Shown here one piece after another: positions 52,448-63,456 of a stretch of 64,000 nt of DNA (position 1 is the first letter of the stretch; the number at the start of each line of letters is the position of its first letter). Source of the DNA: Euclidia mi (Eukaryota > Arthropoda > Insecta > Lepidoptera > Erebidae); NCBI GenBank assembly GCA_944739405.2, contig OX123190.2:86681086-86745085 (forward strand), given 5' to 3'. Position numbers and translations under genes: made by a program. The notes under the pieces were generated by a model, which saw only the letters and a list, made by a program, of their open reading frames with translations, made no database searches and was not told the origin of the DNA.

Positions 52448-55312
52448 TTAATCCCAAGCATTTTTATCTTCAATATAATCTAGCACTGAATAGTACCCTT
52501 TTTGACAAAGTTTACGTTTTATAATCTTTTTGAATTTATTATAACTTAAATTTTGAATATTGCTTGGCACTTTATTGTAAAAGCGCACACATTGGCCTTG
52601 AAAAGATTTTTTTATTTTCTCTAGCCGGGTAGCCGGCACTACTAGCTTACTCTTATTTCTAGTATTCAAATTGTGGATATCACTTTTCTTTGAGTATGAG
52701 GCCTTGTTTTGGAATAAATATATTAGGTTGGAATAAATGTACTGGCTTGCAACTGTTAAAATGTTTATTTCTTTGAATTTATTCCTTAACGAAGCCCCAT
52801 AATCCAAATTATAAATTGCTCGAATAGCTCTTTTCTGCAGAACAAAGATGGTCTGAATGTCGGCAGCATTTCCCCACAGGAGAATACCGTATGACATTAT
52901 ACTATGAAAATAGCTATGATATACAAGCCTGGCAGTGTCAATGTCAGTTAACTGGCGAATTTTCCTGACTGCGTATGCTGCAGAGCTGAGTCTATTCGAC
53001 AATTTACTAATATGTGGTCCCCATTGCAGCTTAGAATCTAGTGTAATGCCTAAAAATTTGGTGTTATCCACAAGATCCAACACATCATCCTTAACCTTTA
53101 CTGAGGTGTTCACTTGTTTGACGTTAGGCATCAAAAATCGAATACATTTAGTTTTAAGTCTATTTAAAAGTAGGTTGTTAACCTCAAACCTGCGAACCAC
53201 CTTTGAGATAGCAATGTTTACATCGTCCATATCAATTTGCTGTCGTTTTAATTTAAATAAAAGTGAGGTATCATCAGCAAACAGTACTATCCCGTGCTTG
53301 TCATTGACGAGGTGTGGTAAGTCATTAATATAAACTAAAAATAAAAAAGGACCGAGGATTGAACCCTGTGGGACGCCCATTTTGACTACAGACCCATGCG
53401 AACGCGTCCCGTTGACATCAACTCTCTGAATCCTATTACTCAAATATGAAGTAAGAAGATGCAGAGCAGAACTACTTAAACCATAGTGATGTAATTTCCT
53501 GATCAATGTATCATGTTCTACACAATTAAAGGCCTTAGACAAATCACAGAAGACACCTAAAGCATCATGTGAATCCTCCCAGGCATCAAAGATATGTTTT
53601 ACAAGCTCAACACCGGCATCGGTCGTGGAGCGCCCCTTTGTAAAACCAAATTGTTTAGAGTGTAGAAGCTCGTTGTTATTAAAATAACTTTGCAGTTGGT
53701 CTAGTATCAATTTTTCGAAAATTTTGCTAAATGTGGGCAGCACAGAAATTGGCCTATAGTTGGTGGGGTCTGATGTGCTACCTGCTTTATACAAAGGTAT
53801 TACCTTGCTATCTTTCATAAGATCAGGAAATACACCACAGTCAATACACTTATTAAATATTAAAGCTAATCTGTTAGCAGCTAAAGCAATAATGGACTTG
53901 GTAATAGTAACGGAATTTCCCCACAAGTCTGCAGTCTTCTTTAAATTTATAGTATTAAAAGCTTTTATAACATCATTTGAATTTATATACTGAAATGAGA
54001 AATTACTATAGGTTGTACTCATGTTTTCTTTTAAAAGAGATTCCGCTGCATTGGGTGATGAGTCCAAAGATCTAGTAGTAATAACGGGGATATCAGTAAA
54101 AAAACTTTCAAACGCCGATGCAACTTTTGAGTCTGATGTAATAGTGTCATTATCAATGTTCAAACTAAGTTTTGAACTTTTACTTGTAACTTTCCCAGTC
54201 TCGCTGTTTATTATATTCTATGTCATTTTCATTTTATCGTCACTACTCCTAATCCTTGAACTCAGGTAAAGAGACTTAGCTTTCTTGCAAAGTTTCCGAA
54301 ATATCCTAGCATAGTTTCTTACATAATCCTGAAATTGTTCACTTAAATTAAAGTTTCTCTCGTCATATAGCTCATACAATCTCTTTCTACTTTTGTGAAG
54401 CCCAGTTGTTGCCCATTCACAGAAGGTTGCATTACCTCCAACTGTAATCGTTCTAGGTGTGAAAACCGAATTAAAGTCTGTACAAAACGCTTTGAAAAAG
54501 CTATTATATAACAAATTAGGGTCACCTTCATCATCTAACAGTGACCAGCTAGTCATTAGTTTACTTTGAAACCTAGCAAAACGAGTTGCAGTTTTAGGTA
54601 TTACAACTATATTTTGCCTAGAAACATTCTTATTGTTATCATTAAAGGAGATCTGCTGTCCACAATGGTCTGAGTCTAACTGTCTAATAATTTGCTTGTC
54701 TCTTACTATGATATCTGTAAATATATTATCTAGGCAAGTAGATGTAGAGGAAGTAACTCTTGTGGGCTCTAAGAATAAGTTCTTCAGATTATATGATAGA
54801 AACAGCGCTTTCAATTTTGTACTAAGACTACTATCCTCCAATAAATTTACATTAAAGTCACCACACACAACAACATTTTTATTTATTTTTGCAACTTTGT
54901 TTAATATCTCATCCATAATACGCTCGAAGCTATCATACAATGCTGAAGGAGGCCTGTATACACTTATTACAATAAATCTCCTCAGTTCCACACAGGCTAC
55001 CTCAATAGTTCGCTCAACAGACAGACTTACAATATCATGACGCTCCTTAAATTTAAGTTGCTTATTAAGTAAAATCATCGAGCCACCATGTACTGCTTGC
55101 TGCCGGCTAAACGAGCTTCCTACTATATGATTACTGAAATTGAACATGAACTGGTTGCTTTTTAGCCAATGTTCAGTGATGCAAAATATATCAACAGCAT
55201 TACAGTTCATAAACAATTCTATTTCTAAATCTTTATTAATCATACTTCTAATATTCTGATGTACTAATTTAATCAAATTTTTGTTATTATTATGTTTAAG
55301 TGTATTAGTCAA
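52448..55312 (-). pseudogene. LINE ORF2: endonuclease-RT with one in-frame stop
   Basis: One continuous frame of 955 codons from 55312 to 52448, interrupted only by TAG at 54218-54220. The endonuclease part has VHQNIRSM, FCITEHWL (catalytic Glu), GGSMILL, VYRPP, CGDFNVNL, CLDNIFTD and SDHCGQQ. After the stop, in the same frame, the linker and RT follow: NYRPISVLP, GFTKGRSTTDAG, FCDLSKAFNCVEHDTL, MGVPQGSILGPFLF and LFADDTSLLF (catalytic ADD intact), then the C-terminal domain. This enzyme nicks DNA and copies LINE RNA in place. A single point change would account for the lesion, so the insertion is recent. Confidence 0.88.
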
Positions 55313-55365
55313 TGAGTTACGAGTAATCTTATTATAGCTAGAGGTGTTCTCTATTGTCTCAGAAT

Positions 55366-56694
55366 TTAATTTAAATTATTATTATTATGAATGTCAATAA
55401 TGGAATTGTCATGTACTCTAACAGTACTTGGGTCACTGTATAAATTAAATGCTAATAATTTAGCAAGTTGTCGTTTAAAAGAGTGAGAAAGATACATAGT
55501 ATCTTTTGTTAAAATAAAATTACTTTTAATAAAAGTATTAGTGTCAAAGAATAAAATTTTGTCATTATGACGATATGTACTATTATATAATAATAGATTT
55601 AATTTACTTATCTGGTTGTTTTCTTTATCAGATAAGGTCTTTGAATAAGGAAATGCACAGACTATAAAATTGCACCCCACTTTAGAACTTCAATCAGTCA
55701 TTATATCCGATAAAGCTAGTATATCTTTCCTAGTAACTAGTAAGCTATCACCATACATAATAATAACTGTAGAATGTTTATTTAATTCTGCATGTTTTAA
55801 CTTATTAACTAATGAAGACATTCTTTCTCCTGGATAACAAAAGTTTTGTAATGAACGGTTAGTGTAACTATCTATTAAGCTACCCAAACCCACTCCCAAT
55901 TGGTCAGAAAACATCAATACAGTGTTATTACTATGAGTGTCAAGTGAACATATTTGATTTGTTTGTAACAAGGCATCAGAACCGGAGTCACTGTATATTT
56001 TGTGAGGTTGTTCTAGTACTAGACTACTTTCTAAATCATTATTTAATTTTGAACAATTTAAGCAACATTTTTTGTTGGCTATAGAGAGTAGTTGTTCTAG
56101 ATTCTCTCTACCAACTCTAGAAATCTCATCATATTTTAAAATGTATTCTTGAGTTTCTTTCTGGTGTGTTATTGCCATTTTGTCGAGCTGTGCAGTCAGT
56201 TTTGATATGTGTGTTTGTAGCTCCTGAGTGTGCTGATCATATAATAATCTACTACTGAGTAATTGTTCATTGCTAGCCTCAAGCTTCGACATCAATGACT
56301 CCTGTTCCTTAACCAAGTCATGGTTAATTTGTGATAATTTATTTACTTTATTTGACCCCTTGTGACTGGATTCAAGTCGCTTTATCAATTTATTTAATTT
56401 TGATAATTGCCTAAATTTCCTTTTGGTTATCAATTTAGATTTACAGTTGCACTTACATTTTACAGTCTTAATAACACTAGCATTACCGCTGATTACCTCT
56501 GAAAACAGGTTCTTGTTTGCTGTGGTGTTGAGCGTCTGGATTGATTCCTCTTGTGATAAAATTGTTGTTTGGGCTTTATTCAGACTCGCCTCCAACTCCA
56601 TTATTCGACTGAGTTGTCTAAGGTAGGTTTCATCACAGCTACTGTAGGACCTAACTTCCTCCTGTAGTCTGTCTCGTTGGTCCAAGATGTCCAT
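55366..56694 (-). pseudogene. LINE ORF1: coiled coil plus SGNH-esterase-like domain, one stop
   Basis: 443 codons in one frame, interrupted only by TGA at 55690-55692. Residues about 1-210 are coiled-coil rich (RIMELEASLNKAQTTILSQ, KLTAQLDKMAITHQKE) with a CKCNC cluster at about 80. From about 225 comes an esterase-like region: LMFSDQLGVGLGSLID, VIIMYGDSLLVTRKD, then past the stop CNFIVCAFPYS and a MYLSHSFKRQLAKLLAFNL end with the expected H. SGNH-type esterase domains are known in CR1-group ORF1 proteins. The catalytic Ser position is not certain (SD rather than GDS). The frame extends upstream of the ATG to the element edge. Confidence 0.75.
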
Positions 56695-56756
56695 GTGTCC
56701 ATGTGTGTGATTGGCCGACGGCGCGTGCCGCGCGCGTCACTCTGAAACGAGCCTTA

Positions 56757-57299
56757 GTTGTGCTGCTGCAATTACTTAACCGATAGCCTCAGTGGACGGC
56801 CCCTCGACTTGATGTTACTGCTTCAGATAAGACTAGTTTATAGTAGATTCTGTATTTGGCAATGCACGATACTCCTGCAACTCTTGACTGCATAGATGGC
56901 AGTAGTGGCTTAAGCAGTTGTACTTTAATTACTAATGGAAATAGTTGTTGAATCGGTCAAGTTTTGAAGAAAGAATCAGAGGACTACGAAACCTTGTTTT
57001 TTTTATAAATTCAGGTATTTTCACTGCAGCAATTGATTTTACAAATACGTACTATGCAATTCTCATGGCCTTAGCGTTTCCCCTTAAACAACGCAACAAA
57101 AAACATCTCTTGATCATGGCTGATATCAATTTTTGTTTTATCACAAAGCAATTCAGTTTCACACACACGATCGCACAAATTGTTCGCTAACTTTATTTCG
57201 TAGCCAACTTTCATCGGGCCGGCTCTCTTATTTTAAAAGAAAGCTTAGATTGTATACTAGGATTTAATACAGTGTTACGTCGGACTCCAAAAATATTCA
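56757..57299. other. Unannotated
   Basis: An 81-codon ORF at 56945-57190 has no recognisable domain. Confidence 0.35.
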
Positions 57300-57440
57300 A
57301 TCAAAATGCACAAAAAACACCTAAACCCGAAAAGGGAATTTGTGAACCACGCACTAAGTGTTGCGTCGTGTAAGAATCGAACTTACTACTGCGTAGTGCT
57401 AATCGGCGAGCCGAATGCTTAAACCATTAAGACATCTACA
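57300..57440 (-). mobile_element. SINE-F, diverged copy
   Basis: Plus strand AATTTGTGAACCACGCACTA and GAATCGAACTTACTAC match SINE-F with many differences. Confidence 0.55.
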
Positions 57441-57563
57441 TATATAGTGATAATAATGTTATCTTCGATTTTCTTTTCGGAATGATCAATATCATAGCCA
57501 AGGAATATTATGCAATACATATTAGTATACATAGCCTCACGCCTGGTTCCCAAAGGGGTAGGC

Positions 57564-58971
57564 AGAGACTACGGACCGCATTTACAACGTTCCTGACATA
57601 TCTTTGTCTGCACGGTTGGCGTAGTGGTTTAAGCGGCCGCCTCGCCGCTTGACACTGCTCCGAGTGTTGTGGGTTCGATTCCCACACGAGACAACACTTT
57701 GTGTAGTTCACAAATTGTTGTATCGAGTCTGGGTGTTCATTGTGTCCGTTAGTCCTAATGTGGGAGTTGTCTTTTTTTAAATAAAATAAATAAATAATAA
57801 TAAAATATATAATTTATGCTGGAGCACAAATAAATAAGCTGAACAGTCGCAATTTATGTACAAAGTTTCAAGTACAAGGTTTTCGTTAATTTTCTATGTT
57901 TATCCTATCTAAGTGTACAATGATAACATTTTCTGTATACAAGAGTAAAACAACATGTTTTAAAAATATAACATTTATAAAAATAATATTAATTAATTAA
58001 GCTATTAGTATTCAATATGCCTAGTGTCTAACAGTTTAGAAATTACGCTTTAAGTTATAAATAGGTCTACAGGTCTAATAGGCATAATACAGGCATGGCA
58101 CAGGTCTAATAGAACCTTGTTGATTTCAGCATGAATGGGCCGGCTCGACCGGGGAAGTACTACCCTCTCACAGAAAATCGACGTAAAGTAACAGTACCTA
58201 AACTTTTGCGTTTCATTCGGTGAGTGAGAGTGCCGGAGGTCCCCATACCCTATTCCTTCTCCCTCATCCCACTCCTCCTATCCCTTTTCCCAACTCCAAG
58301 GAGCGGCATGGGCGGCGGTAATTGCTTACCGTCAGGCGATTCGTCTGGTCGTTTGACGAATATAACTAAAAAATAAAATAGGTCCTCCTCGCGCTATCCC
58401 AGTTGCAACCCGAGATCCGCTTACCAGCCTCACTGGATTTGACTGAATATTAGCTTTTCCACAGAGCAACCCTGACCTCTGCAACGCAAGGGGATAGCGA
58501 TTTGCCATGATTTAAATTAGTGTCAGTTTATTCAAATGTACTTGCTCCCTGTATTGACTGTCAAAGATCTTCATGACAGCCGGGACTGACGGCTTGACGT
58601 GCTCTCCGAGGCATGGGGTAAGCAATAATTAACAATGCGATACGCACGAAAAGTCATTGATTCGCACCATAGATTCGAGTCCAATACCCTCTGCATGGTA
58701 GTCTATAGGTATCTCCATTAGGCTATTGCTGTCTTTGAGTTATACCTATATAGGCATATCTGACGACAGTCAGGTCTCTCTAGATATTGAACGTCTAAAA
58801 TGTCTTATGTATTTCGACTCTAAAATCCACATTGCTTTGTTCTATACAGCGTCGGCCTGCCAGATAGTTGGCGTTTAGGTACGGGCGGTATATGCCAATA
58901 CATCAATATGAAATTCGCCTTCAGTGCAAGGCACGGTGCATAGATGACAGGATGTGAAGCTAATGGAGCTG
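57564..58971 (-). repeat. Inverted-duplication arm A'
   Basis: Reverse complement of 50339-51734. On its inner side it continues into an RTE-like tail (CTGCCTACCCCTTTGGGAAC on the minus strand, to about 57530) that arm A lacks, so arm A' is the more complete, probably source copy. SINE-F lies at about 57611-57810 (plus). Confidence 0.9.
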
Positions 58972-59167
58972 TGACCTAGATCGATACCCACCCTAATAAT
59001 AACGTTATTCAGGCTAGAGTATAGAACTATACTGCTTCTGTTTAACACGAAATATGGCTTCAAGTAAAATTTTATTTTGTGGTATTATTAGAACATGAGT
59101 CGTCTTATTTTTTTAAAGCTTTAGCTATTATTAGTTTAGAAACGAAACAAATGTCATCAATATATTA

Positions 59168-59168
<1 letters not shown>

Positions 59169-59198
<30 letters not shown>

Positions 59199-60905
59199 GA
59201 CTCACGCCTGTTTCCCGGAGGGGTAGGCAGAGACTACGGAGCGCCATTTGCAACGATCCTGACATATCTCTCTTGCTTCATTCACTCCCATCAGATTCCT
59301 CATGCATGCTCTTCTGTTCAGGGTGCTTCTAACCTGTCCTGTTTTTAGGATGTCTCCAATCTGGTCAGAGAACGTCTGCCTAGGTCTTCCCCTTCGTCCT
59401 GACCCTTCCACACTTGCTTTATATATATCTGCTTGGTCAGTCTTTCGTCATCCATCCTCTCCACGTGCCCAAACCATCTTAGCATGCCTTTCTCGATGCT
59501 TGTCACTACATCTTCTTCTACCCCACAACACTCTCTCATCACACAATTCTTTACTCTGTCAGTCAAAGAAACACCACACATACTTCGCAGTGCTCTCATT
59601 TCTACAGCATTTATTCTACTTTCATGACTCTTCTGCCATACCCAACTATCACTACCACACATAAGAGTAGGTACTAACACGCCTCTATGGACAGCCAAAC
59701 GTGCCTTTTTGGACACGTTTTGGCTATTCATAAACGCCTTCAGAGCTCCATTCACTCTATTACCTGCATTAACTCTTCTTTCAATATCTTCTACATTCTT
59801 ACCATCTCTTGTAAACAGCGTACCGAAATATACAAACTCATTCACTTGCTCCACTCGCTGTCCATCGATCATAACATTACAAGCCGTAACGCATTCCTCC
59901 TTTTCAAAAACCATAGCTTTCGTTTTACTTACATTCACTTTCATTCCTTTCCTCTCTAACGCACCATGCATGATTGTTACCATCTCCTGCAACTCCTCCG
60001 CTGAAGACGCAAGTATAACCTGATCATCAGCATAAAGGAGGCATTTGAAAAGTAACTCATTCATCCTTAATCCACAGTCACTATTTTTCAAATCTTGCAA
60101 ACAACTGTCCATGAAGAGGTTGAACAGCCACGGCGACGCTACACATCCCTGTCTAACACCTGTGTCGATGGTAAACCAATCCGTGTACGACCCATTTATC
60201 CTCACACAAGCTCTAGAATCTTCATAAAGGGATTTCAGAGCTCGTATGAGGCTGCTGTTCACCGCATACATCGACAGTACCGACCACATTTCATTCCTCA
60301 CCACTTTATCGTAAGCCTTTTCCAAATCCACGAATGCGCAGTAGACCTTTTGGCCTTTGGCCAAGAATTTTTCGGCTACGCACCGCAAGGAAAAGACTTG
60401 ACCCGTGCACCCCATACACTTTCAAAATCCTGCTTGTACATCCCATATTTTCTTGTCGGTTACTTCCATAACTCTTTCAATCAGTACCTTCGCATACAAT
60501 TTGCCAACAATGCTGAGAAGGCTAATGCCTCTTTAGTTCTTGCAGTCTTGTTGCGAGCCTTTTCCCTTATAAAGAGGCACAACCACCGCTGTGGCCCAGT
60601 CATCAGGTACTCGGCTGGTGCTCCAGCACAAGTTAAATAAGCGCTGCAGCTGACCAATTATGATGCCCTGTCCAGCCTTCAGCATTTCAACTGTAATCCT
60701 ATCATATCCTGCAGCCTTACCTAATTTCATACTTCCCAACGCCTTCACAATCTCATCCACACCAATATCACTTTCATCATTGCTATGATTACCATTCATT
60801 TCGTCGATCGATGTCTCTATCGCCGTTCTTTCAAATAGACCTTCAAAATACTCCTTCCATCTCTTCAGCACGCATGATTCACCATTCAGTATACAATATA
60901 TACAA
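59169..60905 (-). pseudogene. RTE-type LINE, 5'-truncated, RT with stops
   Basis: Minus strand frame starting near 60905: LKRWKEYFEGLF, GKAAGYDRITVEMLK, VVPLYKGKGSQQDCKN, then TAA (60533-60535) and TGA (60422-60424) in the same frame. It continues with VFSLRCVAEKFL, AFVDLEKAYDKV, GVRQGCVASPWLF, LLYADDQVILA (ADD intact) and the C-terminal WFGHVERMDDERLTKQ. A frame change near 59411 leads to GRRGRPRQTFSDQIGDIL and the end at 59202. The 3' end is GCGTGAGTCTATGTATGTATG with a (TATG)n tail at 59169-59198. Endonuclease missing. RTE LINEs encode one ORF and have short repeat tails, as here. Sister fragments are at 37977 and 48265. Confidence 0.85.
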
Positions 60906-60944
60906 TATATTATTATGTACCTTTATAAAATTCTTTAAAAAAAA

Positions 60945-61272
60945 GGCAGCGATAGCTGAGTGGAGAGACCGACAGACTGCTACGCAGAGGGTCTCGGGTT
61001 CGAATCCACAGCACGCACCAATGACTTTTCGGAGTTAAGTGCGTATTAAATTGTTAATTATTAATCGCTTGCTAAACGGTGAAGGAAAACATCGTGAGGA
61101 AATCTGCATGTCTGAGAGTTCTCCATAATGTACTCAAAAGACTTGTCATGACAAGTCTGCCAACCCGCACTTGGCCAGCGTGATAGACTATGGCCTTACC
61201 CTTCTCATAGTGAGAAGAGGCGCGTGCCCAGCAGTAGGTCAGTATAAAGGGCGGATGATGATGATGATGATA
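60945..61272 (+). mobile_element. SINE-D, full-length-like
   Basis: Head GGCAGCGATAGCTGAGTGG with B box GGTTCGAATCC, body and a (GAT)n tail. Confidence 0.8.
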
Positions 61273-61280
61273 ATAAAATT

Positions 61281-61422
61281 CTTCCGATATTGACTGACTG
61301 ATAGACAACGCGCATGCAAAACTATTGCCCATAAGAAGCTGAAATTTGGCATAAATATTACTTAGGTACACTAAAAATGGATTTCCCGAAATTACCAAGA
61401 TTTTGCGAAATGTCATCCCCTA
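61281..61422 (+). mobile_element. Diverged Helitron (family 1)
   Basis: GACTGACTGATAGAC, AAGCTGAAATTTGGCAT and GATTTCCCGAAAT blocks in family order, ending CCCCTAG at about 61419. Confidence 0.55.
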
Positions 61423-61971
61423 GTTCACAATAATAATCACGAACACCTGTTAGACTAACTGATGTCCGTCATTTCGTCATAATTAAAATAATAATAAAAT
61501 ATTTATAAAGTATAGTGTAACAATATTGTCACGTCGCGTCGTCGAAATGCAAAGTAGAAGCTATGCTTATGCGTAACAACGTTCAAAGCGGCTTATTAAT
61601 GGCCTCGATTTGAACTTTAAAGTTCTTAAGCGGTCATGACATCATAAATAATTCTGTTATACGCACGCCATTTACAAATATAATGAACGATTAGTTAACA
61701 ACTCGCAACTTTGTTATGTAAACAATGTTCAATGGCCCTAATTGAAATGGCAAGTAATGCTTTGTATGATATTAATCATGTTATACTTGTTTAGATTATT
61801 TACATTCTTAACTAGATAGATTCTGGCCAGCGGCTCCGCCTATTTGGGTATCAGTTATTGCGACAAAAGTTTGCCTATGTGATATTTCGGTGTATCTTAC
61901 TACATAGGTACTATTTTAAACGCGAAAATATTATGTGAGGTTGGATGTATGCACGAACTTTTGTTAAGTTT
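61423..61971. other. Unannotated
   Basis: No feature recognised. Confidence 0.35.
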
Positions 61972-62307
61972 TTATGGCTGCTACACACAGTGCCGGCGGC
62001 ATGGGCCGCCGGCTTTTGTCGCGCGGCTCATGCCGCCGGCTTTTGGCGGGCATCGGTGCCGCCGGCATCGGCCGCAGAAAGCCGCCGGGCATCATTCAAG
62101 TTGTATAGAACGTAGGGTTGCCAAATGTTTCCATCTTTAAATGTTTCATAGCTTGTTTGACAATAAAAAATAAACAATTAGTTTTTGATTACGTTAATTA
62201 TTGACGTTCTATTTCTTTCTTCTCGCCATTTTGGATTCATCACTGAACTATTTAATTCTGAAATTCTGAAGTTGCGTGGACGGAGACGGATATATGATTT
62301 TAAATAT

Positions 62308-62556
62308 AAATTGCCTTCGTGGTCCAGTGGATAGTGTATGCGACTGCTGATCGGAGGTCCCGGGTTCGATTCCCGGGTTGGGCAAAAGTGTTAACTGGGT
62401 TTTTCCGAATTCTCAGTAGCAGCACGGAGTGTGGTGATGTGCCCGGTAACGGCAATAGGCTCGGCCCTATTACGTGGGACCTAAAAGATCTTGGAGAAAT
62501 GTCGGTGTAATATTACACCTCTGCCTACCTCTTCGGGGCTACAGGCGTAAGTCTAT
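62308..62556 (+). mobile_element. SINE-B, full-length-like, inside the hAT element
   Basis: Head CGTGGTCCAGTGGATAGTG with B box GGTTCGATTCC, CTCAGTAGCAGCACGGAG body, tail CTACCTCTTCGGGGCTACAG. Confidence 0.8.
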
Positions 62557-63280
62557 ACTAGGGTTGGGTTTCGAAAAGAGTCGCCCGAATTTGAAGTGTA
62601 GAGGGCTTAAGGGTGTTAGTTTTAAACCCCTAAAAGTAATTTGAAAAAAAAATTCTTCATTCAAATATGCAAAACGGAACGTAATTTTAGGTTTTATGTG
62701 AAAGTAACTAAATAGGTTGTGTTAGGTTCTTCAGGGCTTCGTCAACCTCAGTTTATTAAACTAGTGGAATCAATAAAAGCGATATTTAGGTTTTATGTCA
62801 AAAACGTGAAACGAAACGCAACCACCATCTTGTATGAATGATGTTGACAGCTAATGTCAAATTTGTACGTCATTGCTTTCAAGTACCTAGGGTTAGGTGC
62901 GACTGTAATAAGTAACTAAGTAGGTTATGTTAGGTTCTCTTTTGACCCTTAATCTGAAAATAGGAGCCCTGCAAAGCAGGGCTCTATGGACCTTAGTTTA
63001 TTAAACTAGTGTGAAGAATATGGAAGTTGGCAGTGCCATACACACTGATGTTTGGAGATATTTTTTTTATTCAGAGGAAACCATATATTTCCGGCAAGTG
63101 AAAATGGTGAGGGCGGGTTCCGAGACCTCCCCCCCTTCTCCCCCAATCACTCACAACCCCTAAAAACGGCGACGTATTTTGAAACCTTTACTATTACCTA
63201 TACAATTGCCTTTTACTGTAAAAAATATTTACCAAATGGTGAATTTCTTTTAGATCTCTTCGACCCTAAATAATAATAAT

Positions 63281-63456
63281 ATATAATAATATTCTACCAC
63301 ATTACACACATCACCATCTAGCCCCAAGCTAAGCTGAGCTTGTGTTATGGGTACTAGATAATGGATAAACATACATATATAAAACTTTTTTTTTGTAAAT
63401 ACATACATATTATACATAGAAACACCCAGACCAAGACAAACATCCATGTTCCATCC
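63281..63456 (-). mobile_element. SINE-A/LINE tail fragment
   Basis: Plus strand TAGCCCCAAGCTAAGCTGAG and CCAGACCAAGACAAACATCC as in 6561-6815. The tRNA head is absent. Confidence 0.65.

Larger units (their letters stand above)
52035..56711 (-). mobile_element. CR1-like LINE, 4.7 kb, 5-bp TSD
   Basis: Inserted in the MITE with TGGCC repeated at 52030-52034 and 56712-56716. The 3' end on the minus strand is a TTTGAG hexamer repeat (at 52035-52060), a tail typical of the CR1 group. ORF1 and ORF2 are colinear, each broken by one in-frame stop. The ORF1 frame is open to the 5' edge, so some 5' sequence is probably missing. Confidence 0.85.
51793..56753. mobile_element. GC-rich MITE (TSD TTA) split by a LINE
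   Basis: The left end GGCTGGTTTCAGAG at 51793 and the right end CTGAAACGAGCC at 56753 are flanked by TTA at 51790-51792 and 56754-56756. The middle is occupied by the LINE at 52035-56711. Without it the MITE is about 280 bp and matches the one at 47058-47312. Confidence 0.8.

Noticed and set aside
56945..57190. 81-codon ORF
   Set aside because: No domain, no repeat context, no splice or promoter signals. Length is within chance for this composition.
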